Origin: Pseudomonadota bacterium
Lineage (GTDB): Bacteria > Desulfobacterota > Binatia > Binatales > Binataceae
Assembly (NCBI GenBank): GCA_021323675.1
Contig: JAJPKP010000055.1
Span: 1-64,000 of the forward strand
DNA: 64,000 nt
Direction: 5' to 3'
The notes beneath the pieces are model-generated. The model was not told the DNA's origin and did no database searches. It saw only the letters and a program-made list of their open reading frames with translations. Below are positions 17,708-25,864 of the stretch, in pieces (within the stretch, counting starts at the first letter, position 1; every line of letters begins with the position of its first letter). The translations under genes and the position numbers were made by a program.

Positions 17708-18190
17708 ATGGCAACCGATCTCGAAAGGCGCATCGCGATCCTTGAAGACATCGAGGCGATCAGGAAACTCAAAGCGCGCTACTGCTCGGTCTGCGATGAC
17801 GACCACAATCCAAACGAAATAACCAAACTGTTTGCGGAGGACGGCATCTGGGAGGGCGACGGCATCGGCGCGCATAAAGGCCACGCCGCAATCCGCAAGC
17901 TGTTCGAAGGCTTCCGCGACCGGATCAGCTTTTCCCAACACAACGTCTTCAATCCGATAATCGAGGTCGAAGGCGATCGCGCCAAAGGCCATTGGTACTT
18001 CCTTGGACCGTTCACCTTTCGCAAGGGCAATCGGCAGAGATGGCTGGCCGCCCGCTACCAGGAGGATTACGTAAAGATCAACGGCCAGTGGAAGTTCCAG
18101 CATCTGCGCGCAATCGGCCGAATGTCCGCGCCGTACGAAACCGGCTGGGCCAAAGAAGAGTCGATGGGCTGGGGCAAGAGAGAGTCTTAG
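17708..18190 (+). CDS. SnoaL/NTF2-like protein, second of tandem pair
   Basis: This 160-residue SnoaL-fold protein opens with IEAIRKLKARYCSVCDDDHNPNEI in the usual helix-pocket pattern. The start at 17708 follows the strong site AGGACAGGAGGA. It differs from its upstream neighbour, so it is not a recent duplicate. The 3' end is convergent with, and in the sequence as given overlaps, the C-terminal frame of the DUF1329 gene. That overlap is probably an artefact of a frameshift in the latter. Confidence 0.8.
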   Translation: MATDLERRIAILEDIEAIRKLKARYCSVCDDDHNPNEITKLFAEDGIWEGDGIGAHKGHAAIRKLFEGFRDRISFSQHNVFNPIIEVEGDRAKGHWYFLGPFTFRKGNRQRWLAARYQEDYVKINGQWKFQHLRAIGRMSAPYETGWAKEESMGWGKRES

Positions 18191-19466
18191 CCGGCCGAGG
18201 AAACGCCCGGTGCCATCCCTCCGGCCGGTTCCAGCGAAGGGATCGAGCGGGCAGGGGAATGGTCAGTTCTCCGCTTTCGGATTGAACAGCTTTGCCGGGA
18301 TGTCTCCCGCGAATGTCTGGCGATGCGACATGTCCAGCCACAGAAATGTGCCTGGGCCGGTCGTCCGGAACGTAAAGATCATCCGACAAGATCAATTGCG
18401 TCCCGCCTGAACCGTCGTTCTTCGCCCAGATTGCCGCCGAAAGGTCGGGACTCCTGTCGCGAAAGAGTTCTCCGCCCAGGTAAACGTACGTCTCGCTGTC
18501 GATATACACTCTGGCGCGCAGCAGGTCGGAGCCCGGTCTGCGCGGGATCATGTCCACCACGAAAACCCGGCGCGGCTCGCACGAAATTTCGCCAAAGCGG
18601 AAGTCCGATTCACGTTTCTCGACGGCGCGTCCGCCGCTCAGGCATCCGACCATGGTTCGCGTGGCAGCCAGGCTCCAGGAATAAAGACCCGTCTGAGGCG
18701 GCGTATACTCCAGGCCCATCTGGGCGCAGGAGTAGGTGCAGGACTGATTGGGAGAAACCGAAAGCGCCAGCCTCCGCCATCGCCGCGTGGCCCGCGAGTA
18801 CATGTACGTGTCGGGCATCCGGTCGGGATCAGAGTACAGCCAGGCGATGAACTTGGCCTGGTCCGGGCCGCATTGGTCGTCACGTTCCTTCCAATCGATC
18901 TCATTCACCTCCGGGTCGCTCATCCCGGCGGCATCCGCGCGATGGCTGGTTCGGAGCGCGATCGCATCGTCGCACGTGTATTCATTGCGAAAGTCGGGGT
19001 TGGAGGTGTCAGATGCAAACGAGAATCCGCCGGGGGCGAGGATATAGGTGCGCGATGCGAGATTGGTTGCCGAAAACTGATCCGGAACAAAAGGTCCCCA
19101 GCGCCAGTTGTAGGCGATTTTCACCCCGGCTTTCGGATCGTTCGGATTGATATTCGGAAAGGGCAGGCCGGCTACGTAGTTGCGGATGAAGTCATTTCGA
19201 TCGAGCGTCACCTGCGAGGCGTGCTGCTCCGTCGCCTGCTGATAGGCGGACGGCCATTCGATCCGCCGCGTCGCGACGATCTTCAGCGAAAGGCCGTACC
19301 GGACCGCGTAGAGCATCGCGCCGCTCAGAAATTGCGCGAACTCGCCGGCGTTGGTGTTGTCGATCACGGTGCCGGGAGCTGGATTTTCCCCCGCCGCAAG
19401 GCTGCCGGGGCCCGTTGCCAGAATGAGCAGCGCGCAGATCGTCGCCATCAGGCTTCTGGTGCCCAT
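18078..19466 (-). CDS. Secreted DUF1329 protein with apparent C-terminal frameshift
   Basis: This DUF1329 protein is probably exported to the periplasm or outer membrane by a signal peptide (about residues 1-25, ending GSLAAGE). Residues 90-125 carry the family signature YVAGLPFPN followed by NPNDPKAG. The function is unproven; relatives often occur near hydrophobic-substrate catabolism genes. The ATG at 19466 has GAGGAG nine bases upstream. After about residue 360 the frame becomes arginine- and proline-rich and runs antisense into the SnoaL gene. The +1 frame instead reads FRTTGPGTFLWLDMSHRQ and stops at 18263, a better C-terminus. I therefore think the true gene is about 18263-19466 with a one-base error or mutation. 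Confidence 0.8.
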   Translation of the reverse strand: MGTRSLMATICALLILATGPGSLAAGENPAPGTVIDNTNAGEFAQFLSGAMLYAVRYGLSLKIVATRRIEWPSAYQQATEQHASQVTLDRNDFIRNYVAGLPFPNINPNDPKAGVKIAYNWRWGPFVPDQFSATNLASRTYILAPGGFSFASDTSNPDFRNEYTCDDAIALRTSHRADAAGMSDPEVNEIDWKERDDQCGPDQAKFIAWLYSDPDRMPDTYMYSRATRRWRRLALSVSPNQSCTYSCAQMGLEYTPPQTGLYSWSLAATRTMVGCLSGGRAVEKRESDFRFGEISCEPRRVFVVDMIPRRPGSDLLRARVYIDSETYVYLGGELFRDRSPDLSAAIWAKNDGSGGTQLILSDDLYVPDDRPRHISVAGHVASPDIRGRHPGKAVQSESGELTIPLPARSLRWNRPEGWHRAFPRPAKTLSCPSPSTLLWPSRFRTARTFGRLRADAGTSTGR

Positions 19467-19503
19467 CTCTCGAGTCTCCTCTCTCGATTGGTGTCCCTAA
19501 AAT

Positions 19504-19535
19504 TAAGGTCATCTCTAAATATATAGATAACCCTA
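19504..19535. promoter_or_regulatory. AT-rich imperfect palindrome, likely TetR operator
   Basis: Arms TAAGGTCATCT (19504-19514) and AGATAACCCTA (19525-19535) are inverted repeats matching at 9 of 11 positions around a 10-base centre. It lies between the divergent DUF1329 and TetR genes in an AT-rich island. On the minus strand it covers the likely -10 region (ACCCTA at 19530-19535 read in reverse) of a promoter whose -35 would be TTGACT (complement of 19553-19558). CCCTAAAA, CTCTAAAT and CCCTAAAA also recur at 19495, 19513 and 19531, exactly 18 bases apart. Confidence 0.5.
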
Positions 19536-19578
19536 AAAACGTCCGGCGCGCAAGTCAAGCTGCGAACTTCCGGCCGCT

Positions 19579-19603
19579 GGCGAATTCCCGAATTTCATTC
19601 GCC
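19579..19603. promoter_or_regulatory. Second inverted repeat upstream of TetR gene
   Basis: GGCGAAT (19579-19585) and ATTCGCC (19597-19603) are perfect inverted seven-base arms with an 11-base spacer. They end 27 bases before the TetR ATG, so they could be an autoregulatory site. Chance occurrence in GC-rich DNA is possible. Confidence 0.3.
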
Positions 19604-19630
19604 GCCAAAGGCGTGTAATTGATTTGGCCT

Positions 19631-20308
19631 ATGGGACTGCGCGAGGAAAAAAAGGCGGAGCAGCGCCGCGCGATTATCGAAACCGCGGTCAGCCTGTTCC
19701 GGGAGCGCGGCTACGAGCAGGCCCGCGTTCAGGACATCATCAAGCGCTCGCGAATCAGCGAGGCCACCTTTTTCAATTACTTCCCGAAAAAGGAGGCGCT
19801 TCTCTATGAGATCGCGATCGATCAGATCGAGGAATCGATCGCCGCGCTAAAGGCGGAGCTCGAGCGGCATGACTGCAGCGTGCCGGACCGGCTGCGGAGC
19901 CTGGTCAGGCAATGGGCGAAGGGCTGGGAGTCCGACCGCGACTTCAACGCGCTGGTGGTGACTCGCTCCGGGATGCTGGCCGGCGCGCCCGGACTTCTGC
20001 GCGAAAAGGAATTGGCGCTCTATGATCTCTATCGGCGCCTGTTTGCGGAAGGGCAAAAGCGCAAAGAGATTCGGGCTGATGTCGCACCGCTGGATCTCGC
20101 TGAGATGCTGGAGGGGATGCTGACGATCATCGCGGGCAACTGGCTGGTCGGATGGTGGAAGGACAGGAAGGATCCGCTCGAGGATCGCATGATGCGGGCG
20201 GTGGAGTTCTTTCTGGAGGGGTGCAAACCCTCGCCCGTACCGCGCCGCGAGGCCCGCACTGCCAGGAAAAAGATCACCTCCGCGAAACGGCCGGTTCGCG
20301 CCGGCTAG
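19631..20308 (+). CDS. TetR-family transcriptional regulator
   Basis: This 225-residue TetR-type repressor has its helix-turn-helix in about residues 10-60 (IIETAVSLFRERGYEQARV, then ATFFNYFPKKEALL). The C-terminal half is a typical all-helical ligand domain, followed by a basic tail. The ATG at 19631 is preferred to a TTG at 19619. It is divergent from the DUF1329 gene and shares a 164-base region with two inverted repeats, so it likely controls that gene and itself. Its stop overlaps the convergent hpnG stop by four bases. Confidence 0.87.
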   Translation: MGLREEKKAEQRRAIIETAVSLFRERGYEQARVQDIIKRSRISEATFFNYFPKKEALLYEIAIDQIEESIAALKAELERHDCSVPDRLRSLVRQWAKGWESDRDFNALVVTRSGMLAGAPGLLREKELALYDLYRRLFAEGQKRKEIRADVAPLDLAEMLEGMLTIIAGNWLVGWWKDRKDPLEDRMMRAVEFFLEGCKPSPVPRREARTARKKITSAKRPVRAG

Positions 20309-21084
20309 CTCCGCCTGGCTGCCGGCCGGCGTCCCGCCGGTTCATCCCGGCTAGCGATCGCTTCCAGCGCGGCGGCCAGCGATCGTGTCGCGCGTCCCAG
20401 ATTCGTCATCATCCGCGGAAGCTGCAGAAGGGCGCCCGGATTGCGCAGCGCATGGACCGTTGTGGCGATCGGCCGGATGTTTCCCTTCTTGTCCAGCTTT
20501 GGTCCCACGACTTCGTCATCGATCTCGTCGATAATCGCGCGCAGGCAGACGAACGGAATTCCGCGCGCCGCCGCCTCTTGGGCGATCGACGCGGTCTCCA
20601 TATCGACCGCGACCGCTCCCGTCGCCTCCGCGGCACGGCGCTTCTCGGCCCCGTCCTTCAGCGCGCGATGCGACGTAAGAATGGCGCCGGCGGTGTAGGC
20701 GACTCCGGCATTCAAAAGCATGCGCCCCATCTCGCGCATCGAACCCGCGTCGATTGCGACCGGCTCTTCTCGTCCGATCGCGTCATCGCGACGCGCAATC
20801 ACGCGATCGGCCAGCACCAGGTCGCCCGGCTTGAGCTTCTCAGTTAGCGCGCCGGCTACGCCGGTGCCGATTGCGAGTTCGGCATTTGGGAACAACTCGA
20901 ACGCGCGGCGGGCGGACTGGCGCGCGCGGTTCATCCCGATTCCCGATGCGATCGCGATGATATCGCGGCCCTGAATTTCGCCGTGAAAGCCGCGCAGATC
21001 GCGATGCCCGAGCGGGCGGCGGTTCTTCAGTCGTTGCTTGAAGGGCCCGATTTCGCGTGCGAACGCGTAGAAGATGAGTATCAA
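20305..21084 (-). CDS. hpnG: Hopanoid-associated phosphorylase HpnG
   Basis: HpnG is a nucleoside-phosphorylase-fold enzyme that releases adenine from adenosylhopane, giving a phosphoribosyl- or ribosylhopane intermediate. The 259-residue protein has the phosphorylase signatures IGTGVAGAL and AVDMETASIAQEA, the latter carrying the ribose-contacting Met-Glu. The start is TTG at 21084: an in-frame stop lies three codons upstream and no ATG or GTG precedes the first conserved strand. The tail after residue 230 is basic and poorly conserved. It lies divergent from hpnK. Confidence 0.87.
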   Translation of the reverse strand: MILIFYAFAREIGPFKQRLKNRRPLGHRDLRGFHGEIQGRDIIAIASGIGMNRARQSARRAFELFPNAELAIGTGVAGALTEKLKPGDLVLADRVIARRDDAIGREEPVAIDAGSMREMGRMLLNAGVAYTAGAILTSHRALKDGAEKRRAAEATGAVAVDMETASIAQEAAARGIPFVCLRAIIDEIDDEVVGPKLDKKGNIRPIATTVHALRNPGALLQLPRMMTNLGRATRSLAAALEAIASRDEPAGRRPAARRS

Positions 21085-21195
21085 GTGCGGCTACCCGGCG
21101 GCGCGGCTACTTGAGCCGCCTCTGCGATGCTAGCAAAATGCGCGCACGTACCGGTCCGGTCAAGTTGGCCTCCCGATGAATCCCGTCTCAGAGCC

Positions 21196-22056
21196 GTGAA
21201 AGAACTGATCGTAAATGCCGACGACTTCGGGTTGTCGCCGGAGGTCAACGCCGCCGTCGCGCGGGCCCATCGCGAGGGAATACTCACCAGCGCGAGCCTG
21301 ATGGTAGCCGAGCCGCACTGTGGCGAGGCGGCCCGAATCGCGCGGGATAATCCCGGTCTCGACGTGGGCCTTCATGCGGTCGTTTGCAGGGGACGCAGCG
21401 TGCGCCCTCCCGCCGAGATCGCCCCGGTGGTCGATGCGCTCGGCCGGTTTCCGGACAATCCCGTGCTTGCGGGCCTGCGATGGTTTTTCGACCGCAACGC
21501 CCGGGAGCGGCTTGCCTCAGAGCTTCGCGCTCAGGTGGAGAAACATCTCGAGCTGGTCGGTTATCTGAACCATATCGACGGCCATCTGAACTTTCACGTT
21601 CATCCCGCGATTGCCGATATCCTTGTCGAGCTGGCGGTCGAATTTAAGGTTCCGTGCCTGCGCCTGCCGCGCGAGCGCGTGATGACCACGCTTGGGTTGC
21701 GCCGCGATCATGCCGCCCGCAAGGCGGTTGAGGCGCTCATCTTCCGCACGCTCTCGCGCCGCACGCGCCGCATGATGCGCGAGCGAGGCCTGGTCTCCAC
21801 CGACTGGCTCTTCGGGCTTCATCAGAGCGGCCATCTCGATCACGGCTATATCCTCGCGATCATCGGACGCCTCGATGAAGGCACGACCGAGCTGTATTTC
21901 CATCCGGCGATGGACATCGGCGGAACTCCGCCGTCGCCTGGCGCGCAGATCGAGGTGGATATCCTGACCAGTCCGCGGGTTCGCGATGCGATCGCCGGCG
22001 GCGCAATAAAGCTGACGAATTTCGCCGCGCTCGCGAATCGCGGCGCCCGTAATTGA
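21196..22056 (+). CDS. hpnK: Hopanoid-associated YdjC-like deacetylase HpnK
   Basis: HpnK belongs to the YdjC/ChbG carbohydrate deacetylase family. In hopanoid pathways it removes an acetyl group from the N-acetylglucosaminyl hopanoid made by HpnI. The metal and catalytic residues appear in NADDFGLSPEVN and HIDGHLNFHVHP. I take GTG 21196 (VKELIVNADDFG) as the start because it places the first beta strand at the N-terminus; ATG 21127 is possible. The product is 286 residues. The usual partners hpnI and hpnJ are not in this window. Confidence 0.86.
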   Translation: MKELIVNADDFGLSPEVNAAVARAHREGILTSASLMVAEPHCGEAARIARDNPGLDVGLHAVVCRGRSVRPPAEIAPVVDALGRFPDNPVLAGLRWFFDRNARERLASELRAQVEKHLELVGYLNHIDGHLNFHVHPAIADILVELAVEFKVPCLRLPRERVMTTLGLRRDHAARKAVEALIFRTLSRRTRRMMRERGLVSTDWLFGLHQSGHLDHGYILAIIGRLDEGTTELYFHPAMDIGGTPPSPGAQIEVDILTSPRVRDAIAGGAIKLTNFAALANRGARN

Positions 22057-22109
22057 CTCGCAATCCAATCCGGCATTCGATGGGCGCAGGACCCGGAGGG
22101 ACATCGCCG

Positions 22110-22619
22110 ATGTCGAACCTAATCGTACGGCCCGCCGAGCGCGCAGATCTCCCCCAGATGACGGAAATCTACAACCACTACATTCTGACCACCCCGATTA
22201 CGTTCGATATTGATGTAGTGACGCCGGATCAGCGGGTCGGATGGTTCGAGGAGCATACTCACGGCCCTCGCTACCAACTTTTGGTGGCGCAGGAAAACGA
22301 TCGCATCGTCGGGTACGCGGGCACCGGACGCTTCCGCGACCGGGCGGCCTATGACACCACGGCGGAGACGACCATCTACTGCGCGCCGGACGCGACCGGC
22401 CGCGGCATCGGTCGGACGATGTATCGCACATTATTCGATGCGCTTCGCGGCGCCGACCTTCGGCGCCTGGTCGCCGGAATCACCATCCCCAATGATCCCT
22501 CGGTAAAACTGCATCGCCAGTTCGGCTTCAGGGAAGTCGGAGTGTTCTCCGACGTCGGCCGCAAATTTGGCCGATATTGGGACGTTCTCTGGATGGAGCG
22601 GCCGTTGGTGCTGGGATAG
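22110..22619 (+). CDS. GNAT acetyltransferase, phosphinothricin-acetyltransferase-like
   Basis: This 169-residue GNAT N-acetyltransferase resembles the Pat/Bar/YwnH group. It has the family features IYNHYI near the N-terminus, the acetyl-CoA loop CAPDATGRGIGRTMY, and the C-terminal LHRQFGFREVGVFSDVGRK. The ATG at 22110 has CGGAGGG nine bases upstream. It lies 53 bases after hpnK and could be co-transcribed, but nothing links it to hopanoids. Such proteins acetylate phosphinothricin, methionine sulfoximine or related amines. Confidence 0.88.
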   Translation: MSNLIVRPAERADLPQMTEIYNHYILTTPITFDIDVVTPDQRVGWFEEHTHGPRYQLLVAQENDRIVGYAGTGRFRDRAAYDTTAETTIYCAPDATGRGIGRTMYRTLFDALRGADLRRLVAGITIPNDPSVKLHRQFGFREVGVFSDVGRKFGRYWDVLWMERPLVLG

Positions 22620-22777
22620 ACGGCGCAGAGCCGGCGCCAGCCGCTGAGGCGCGGCGGTAAGGAGCTGACTTGGTTGCGCCTCTGCGCGCGATTCTCGCTC
22701 CAGATCCACGATTGACGTACTGTAGGACGCGGGTGCTCTTGCGCCCGCGTTGAACATTCATCACGAAGGAAACCATC

Positions 22778-25345
22778 ATGCGCGACCAGGAAGGTGCTTC
22801 CGAAAGCCAGCAAATCCACGACTATCGGCTGCCGAAAAATGTCAGGCCGCGGCGCTACGTGTTGCGGCTTGAACCGGACCTCAAGGCTTTTACATTCAAG
22901 GGCGACGAGAACGTCGAAATCACCGTCGTTGAAGCGACAGACGAAATCGTCCTCAACGCGCTGGAACTGGAGATCGATTCCGCGACCGTCGAATGGACTG
23001 GAAAATCGCTCAAGGCCGCGGTGCGGATGGAGCCGGAGAAGGAACGGGCCCATCTGAAGTTCCCGCAACCGCTTGCCCCCGGCGAATACATCCTCAGGGT
23101 CGTCTTTCGCGGAATTCTCAACGACAAGCTCCACGGCTTTTATCGCAGCCAGTACACCGACGCAGCCGGCAACGCACACGTCGTTGCCACGACCCAGTTC
23201 GAGTCCACCGACGCACGCCGCGCATTCCCGTGCTGGGATGAGCCCGAGCTGAAGGCCAGCTACAAGGTGATCCTGGTGGTTGACGAAAACCTCGCGGCCA
23301 TTTCCAACGGCGGCCAGGAAAGCGAACGCAAGCTCGCAGGCGGCAAGAAGGAGGTCGTTTTCAAGGAAACGATCGTGATGTCCACCTATCTGCTTGCCTT
23401 TATCGTCGGCGAATTCGAAGCGACGGCGCCCGTGGATGCGGGCACGCCGCTCAGGATTGTTCACGTGCCGGGCAAAGCGGATCTGGCGCCTTTCGCCAGC
23501 CGGATCGGCGCCTTTTCGCTCAAGTTCTTCGCCGATTACTACGGCCTTCCATACCCCGGCGACAAGCTCGACCTGATCGCGATTCCCGACTTCGCTTCCG
23601 GCGCCATGGAGAATCTCGGCGCGATTACTTTCCGCGAGACCGCGCTGCTTGCCGACGAAAAGACCGCGTCGCGCGCCGAACTCGAACGAGTTGCCGATGT
23701 CGTGTCGCACGAGAACGCGCACATGTGGTTCGGCGACCTGGTGACGATGCGATGGTGGAACGGCATCTGGCTCAACGAGGCCTTCGCCACCTTCATGGAG
23801 ATGCTGGCGGTTGACGCGTGGAAGCCGGAATGGAAGCGATGGGACAGCTTTTCGGTGTCGCGCGCCGCCGCGATGGCGATCGACGGACTGCGCAGCACGC
23901 GCCCGATCGAGTTCACTGTGCACAGTCCGGAAGAATGCCGCGCGATGTTCGACATCCTGACCTACGAGAAAGGCGCGGCCGTGCTCCGGATGCTCGAGCA
24001 GTATCTGCGGCCGGAGGTCTTTCGCAAGGGAATCCGCGGCTATCTGAAAAAGCATCAGTTCGACAACACCGAAACCGGCGACCTGTGGGATGCGCTTGAA
24101 GAGGCATCGCGCGAGCCGGTCCGCAAGATGATGGATTCCTGGATTTTCCAGCCCGGATTTCCCATCGTCGATGCGGCCGTGACCGAAGATGGCCGCGGGC
24201 TGCGGCTGTCCCAGCGCCGTTTCTTTTATCTCAAGGACGACTCCGATCAGCTTTGGCACGTGCCGGTGATGATTCGCGCGCGCACCGACAAGGGGATTGT
24301 CACCCGGAAGGTGCTGATGACCTCGCGCGAGACGAAGATCGATCTCGGCGGCAAGGTGGCATGGGCTCTCCTGAACGAAGGCGGCCACGGCTTTTACCGC
24401 GTCCATTACGCTGCGGCGCTGCTGGCCGGCCTTACCAACAATCTCAACCAGCTTCAGCCGATCGAGCGCTTCGGCCTGGTGAGCGATACCTGGGCGGCTA
24501 CGGTCGCGGGGATGGGGCCGCTGTCTGAGTTCATCAAGATGGCGCGCATGTTCATGGGCGAGACCGATCTCAACGTCTGGCGCGCGATCATCGGCGCTTT
24601 CAACTATCTCGACATGATCGTTGCGGATTCCGACCGTCCCGCCCTTGCGGCCGCCGTCCGCGCGATCCTGAGTCCGCCGGTTGCGCGCCTTGGATGGGTA
24701 GCACGGGCAGGGGAGAGCGAGCTCGATCGACAGTTGCGCGGCATCCTGATCGCAGCGCTCGGAACGCTTGGCAATGACGCCGAAGTTCAGGCGCGCGCGA
24801 AAGACGTGTACGCGCGCTTCGAGCGCGAGCCCGAAAAGGCCGACCGCGATCTGGGTCCGGCGCTGGTTTCGATTCTGGCGCACGCGGGCGACGCCGCCCG
24901 GTACGAGGAGTTCAAGAGCAAGTTCAAGGGCGCGCGCACGCCGCAGGAGGAACAGCGCTACCTGTTTTCACTGGCCGGCTTTCGCAATCCAGACCTGCTC
25001 CGCGCCACGATGGCGATGACGCTGGATGGGCAGGTGCGCACGCAGAATGCTCCGTACCTGATGCATTCGCTGCTGCTCAACACTGTTTGCCGCTACGAGG
25101 CGTGGGATTTCGTGCGCAAGAACTGGGAAGAGATGTCACGCAAGTACCCGGACAACGCGCTGCCGCGGATGTGCGAGGCGGTCGTCGCGCTGCTCGACCG
25201 CGAGGAAGAGGTAGAGAGCTTCTTCACCACGCATCGGGTGCGGCTCGGCGCCAAGATTATCGATCAGCACATGGAGCGCCTGTCCGTCGCGGTTGCCTTC
25301 CGCAAGCGCGAAGGCGCGAATCTGGCCGCGACTTTGCGCGGATAG
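22778..25345 (+). CDS. M1-family zinc aminopeptidase
   Basis: This 855-residue gluzincin aminopeptidase has the substrate-recognition motif G275-A-M-E-N279 and the zinc site H311-E-N-A-H315 with E334 as third ligand. The second Glu of the HExxH is the general base. The N-terminal beta domain occupies about residues 15-210 and the C-terminal helical ERAP1-like domain about 520-850, as in PepN, tricorn-interacting factor and puromycin-sensitive enzymes. No signal peptide is visible, so it is cytosolic. It removes N-terminal amino acids from peptides. Confidence 0.95.
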   Translation: MRDQEGASESQQIHDYRLPKNVRPRRYVLRLEPDLKAFTFKGDENVEITVVEATDEIVLNALELEIDSATVEWTGKSLKAAVRMEPEKERAHLKFPQPLAPGEYILRVVFRGILNDKLHGFYRSQYTDAAGNAHVVATTQFESTDARRAFPCWDEPELKASYKVILVVDENLAAISNGGQESERKLAGGKKEVVFKETIVMSTYLLAFIVGEFEATAPVDAGTPLRIVHVPGKADLAPFASRIGAFSLKFFADYYGLPYPGDKLDLIAIPDFASGAMENLGAITFRETALLADEKTASRAELERVADVVSHENAHMWFGDLVTMRWWNGIWLNEAFATFMEMLAVDAWKPEWKRWDSFSVSRAAAMAIDGLRSTRPIEFTVHSPEECRAMFDILTYEKGAAVLRMLEQYLRPEVFRKGIRGYLKKHQFDNTETGDLWDALEEASREPVRKMMDSWIFQPGFPIVDAAVTEDGRGLRLSQRRFFYLKDDSDQLWHVPVMIRARTDKGIVTRKVLMTSRETKIDLGGKVAWALLNEGGHGFYRVHYAAALLAGLTNNLNQLQPIERFGLVSDTWAATVAGMGPLSEFIKMARMFMGETDLNVWRAIIGAFNYLDMIVADSDRPALAAAVRAILSPPVARLGWVARAGESELDRQLRGILIAALGTLGNDAEVQARAKDVYARFEREPEKADRDLGPALVSILAHAGDAARYEEFKSKFKGARTPQEEQRYLFSLAGFRNPDLLRATMAMTLDGQVRTQNAPYLMHSLLLNTVCRYEAWDFVRKNWEEMSRKYPDNALPRMCEAVVALLDREEEVESFFTTHRVRLGAKIIDQHMERLSVAVAFRKREGANLAATLRG

Positions 25346-25352
25346 GCGTTTT

Positions 25353-25388
25353 GAATTAGCCGCAGGCTCGCAAGCCTGCGGCTAATTC
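25353..25388. repeat. Perfect 16-bp stem-loop between convergent genes
   Basis: Arms 25353-25368 and 25373-25388 are exact inverted repeats, core GCCGCAGGCT/AGCCTGCGGC, with loop CGCA. It starts seven bases after the aminopeptidase stop. There is no T tract on either side, so it is either a factor-assisted terminator for the aminopeptidase and the VOC gene or a dispersed palindromic repeat. Confidence 0.7.
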
Positions 25389-25433
25389 CGAATTCAGTGT
25401 GTGTGAGGCGCCAGTCGCGCGGCTTCCGGGCTC

Positions 25434-25847
25434 CTACGCCAGCAGGCCCTTGCCCGGAACGTGGTTGATCTCGATCCGGATGCCGTCCGGGTCTTCGAAC
25501 AACACCGAATAGTAGCCGGGCGCCCAGGGACCGTCCTCCGGCGGATGCACGATCTTTGCGCCGATCGATTGCAGGAACCGGTGCGCTTCATCGATGTCGC
25601 CGCGCTCGCGAGCCCGCAGGCACAGGTGATGCAACCCGATGCGGTTCTGTACGAAGGGCTCGCCGCGATGCTGATCGGCGCATCGCATGATCCCGACCGC
25701 GGTGCGCCCGCCCACGCAATAGAGCATCTGATCGCTGTTAATCACCGGCTTGAGGCCCAGGTAGGTCAGCAGCTTCTCGTAAAACGGGACGCATTTTTCG
25801 AAATTGCTGACAGTCAGAATGACGTGCGCCATCCCGTTGATTTCCAT
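25434..25847 (-). CDS. VOC-family (glyoxalase/dioxygenase fold) protein
   Basis: This 137-residue vicinal oxygen chelate protein has the paired beta-alpha-beta-beta-beta modules. Likely metal ligands are the His of MAHVILTV, the His of GLHHLCL and the Glu of IRIEINH. ATG 25847 is chosen because AAGGAGG lies six bases upstream; ATG 25853 would abut that site. The aldo/keto reductase ends 17 bases before the ATG, and both are read on the minus strand, so they probably share a transcript. The substrate is unknown. Confidence 0.87.
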   Translation of the reverse strand: MEINGMAHVILTVSNFEKCVPFYEKLLTYLGLKPVINSDQMLYCVGGRTAVGIMRCADQHRGEPFVQNRIGLHHLCLRARERGDIDEAHRFLQSIGAKIVHPPEDGPWAPGYYSVLFEDPDGIRIEINHVPGKGLLA

Positions 25848-25864
25848 TTCCATCCTCCTTTCGG

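Noticed and set aside
22376..24883. 835-residue minus-strand open frame
   Set aside because: It is the antisense shadow of the M1 aminopeptidase and the GNAT gene; GC-rich codon bias leaves the opposite strand open, and no motif is found in it.
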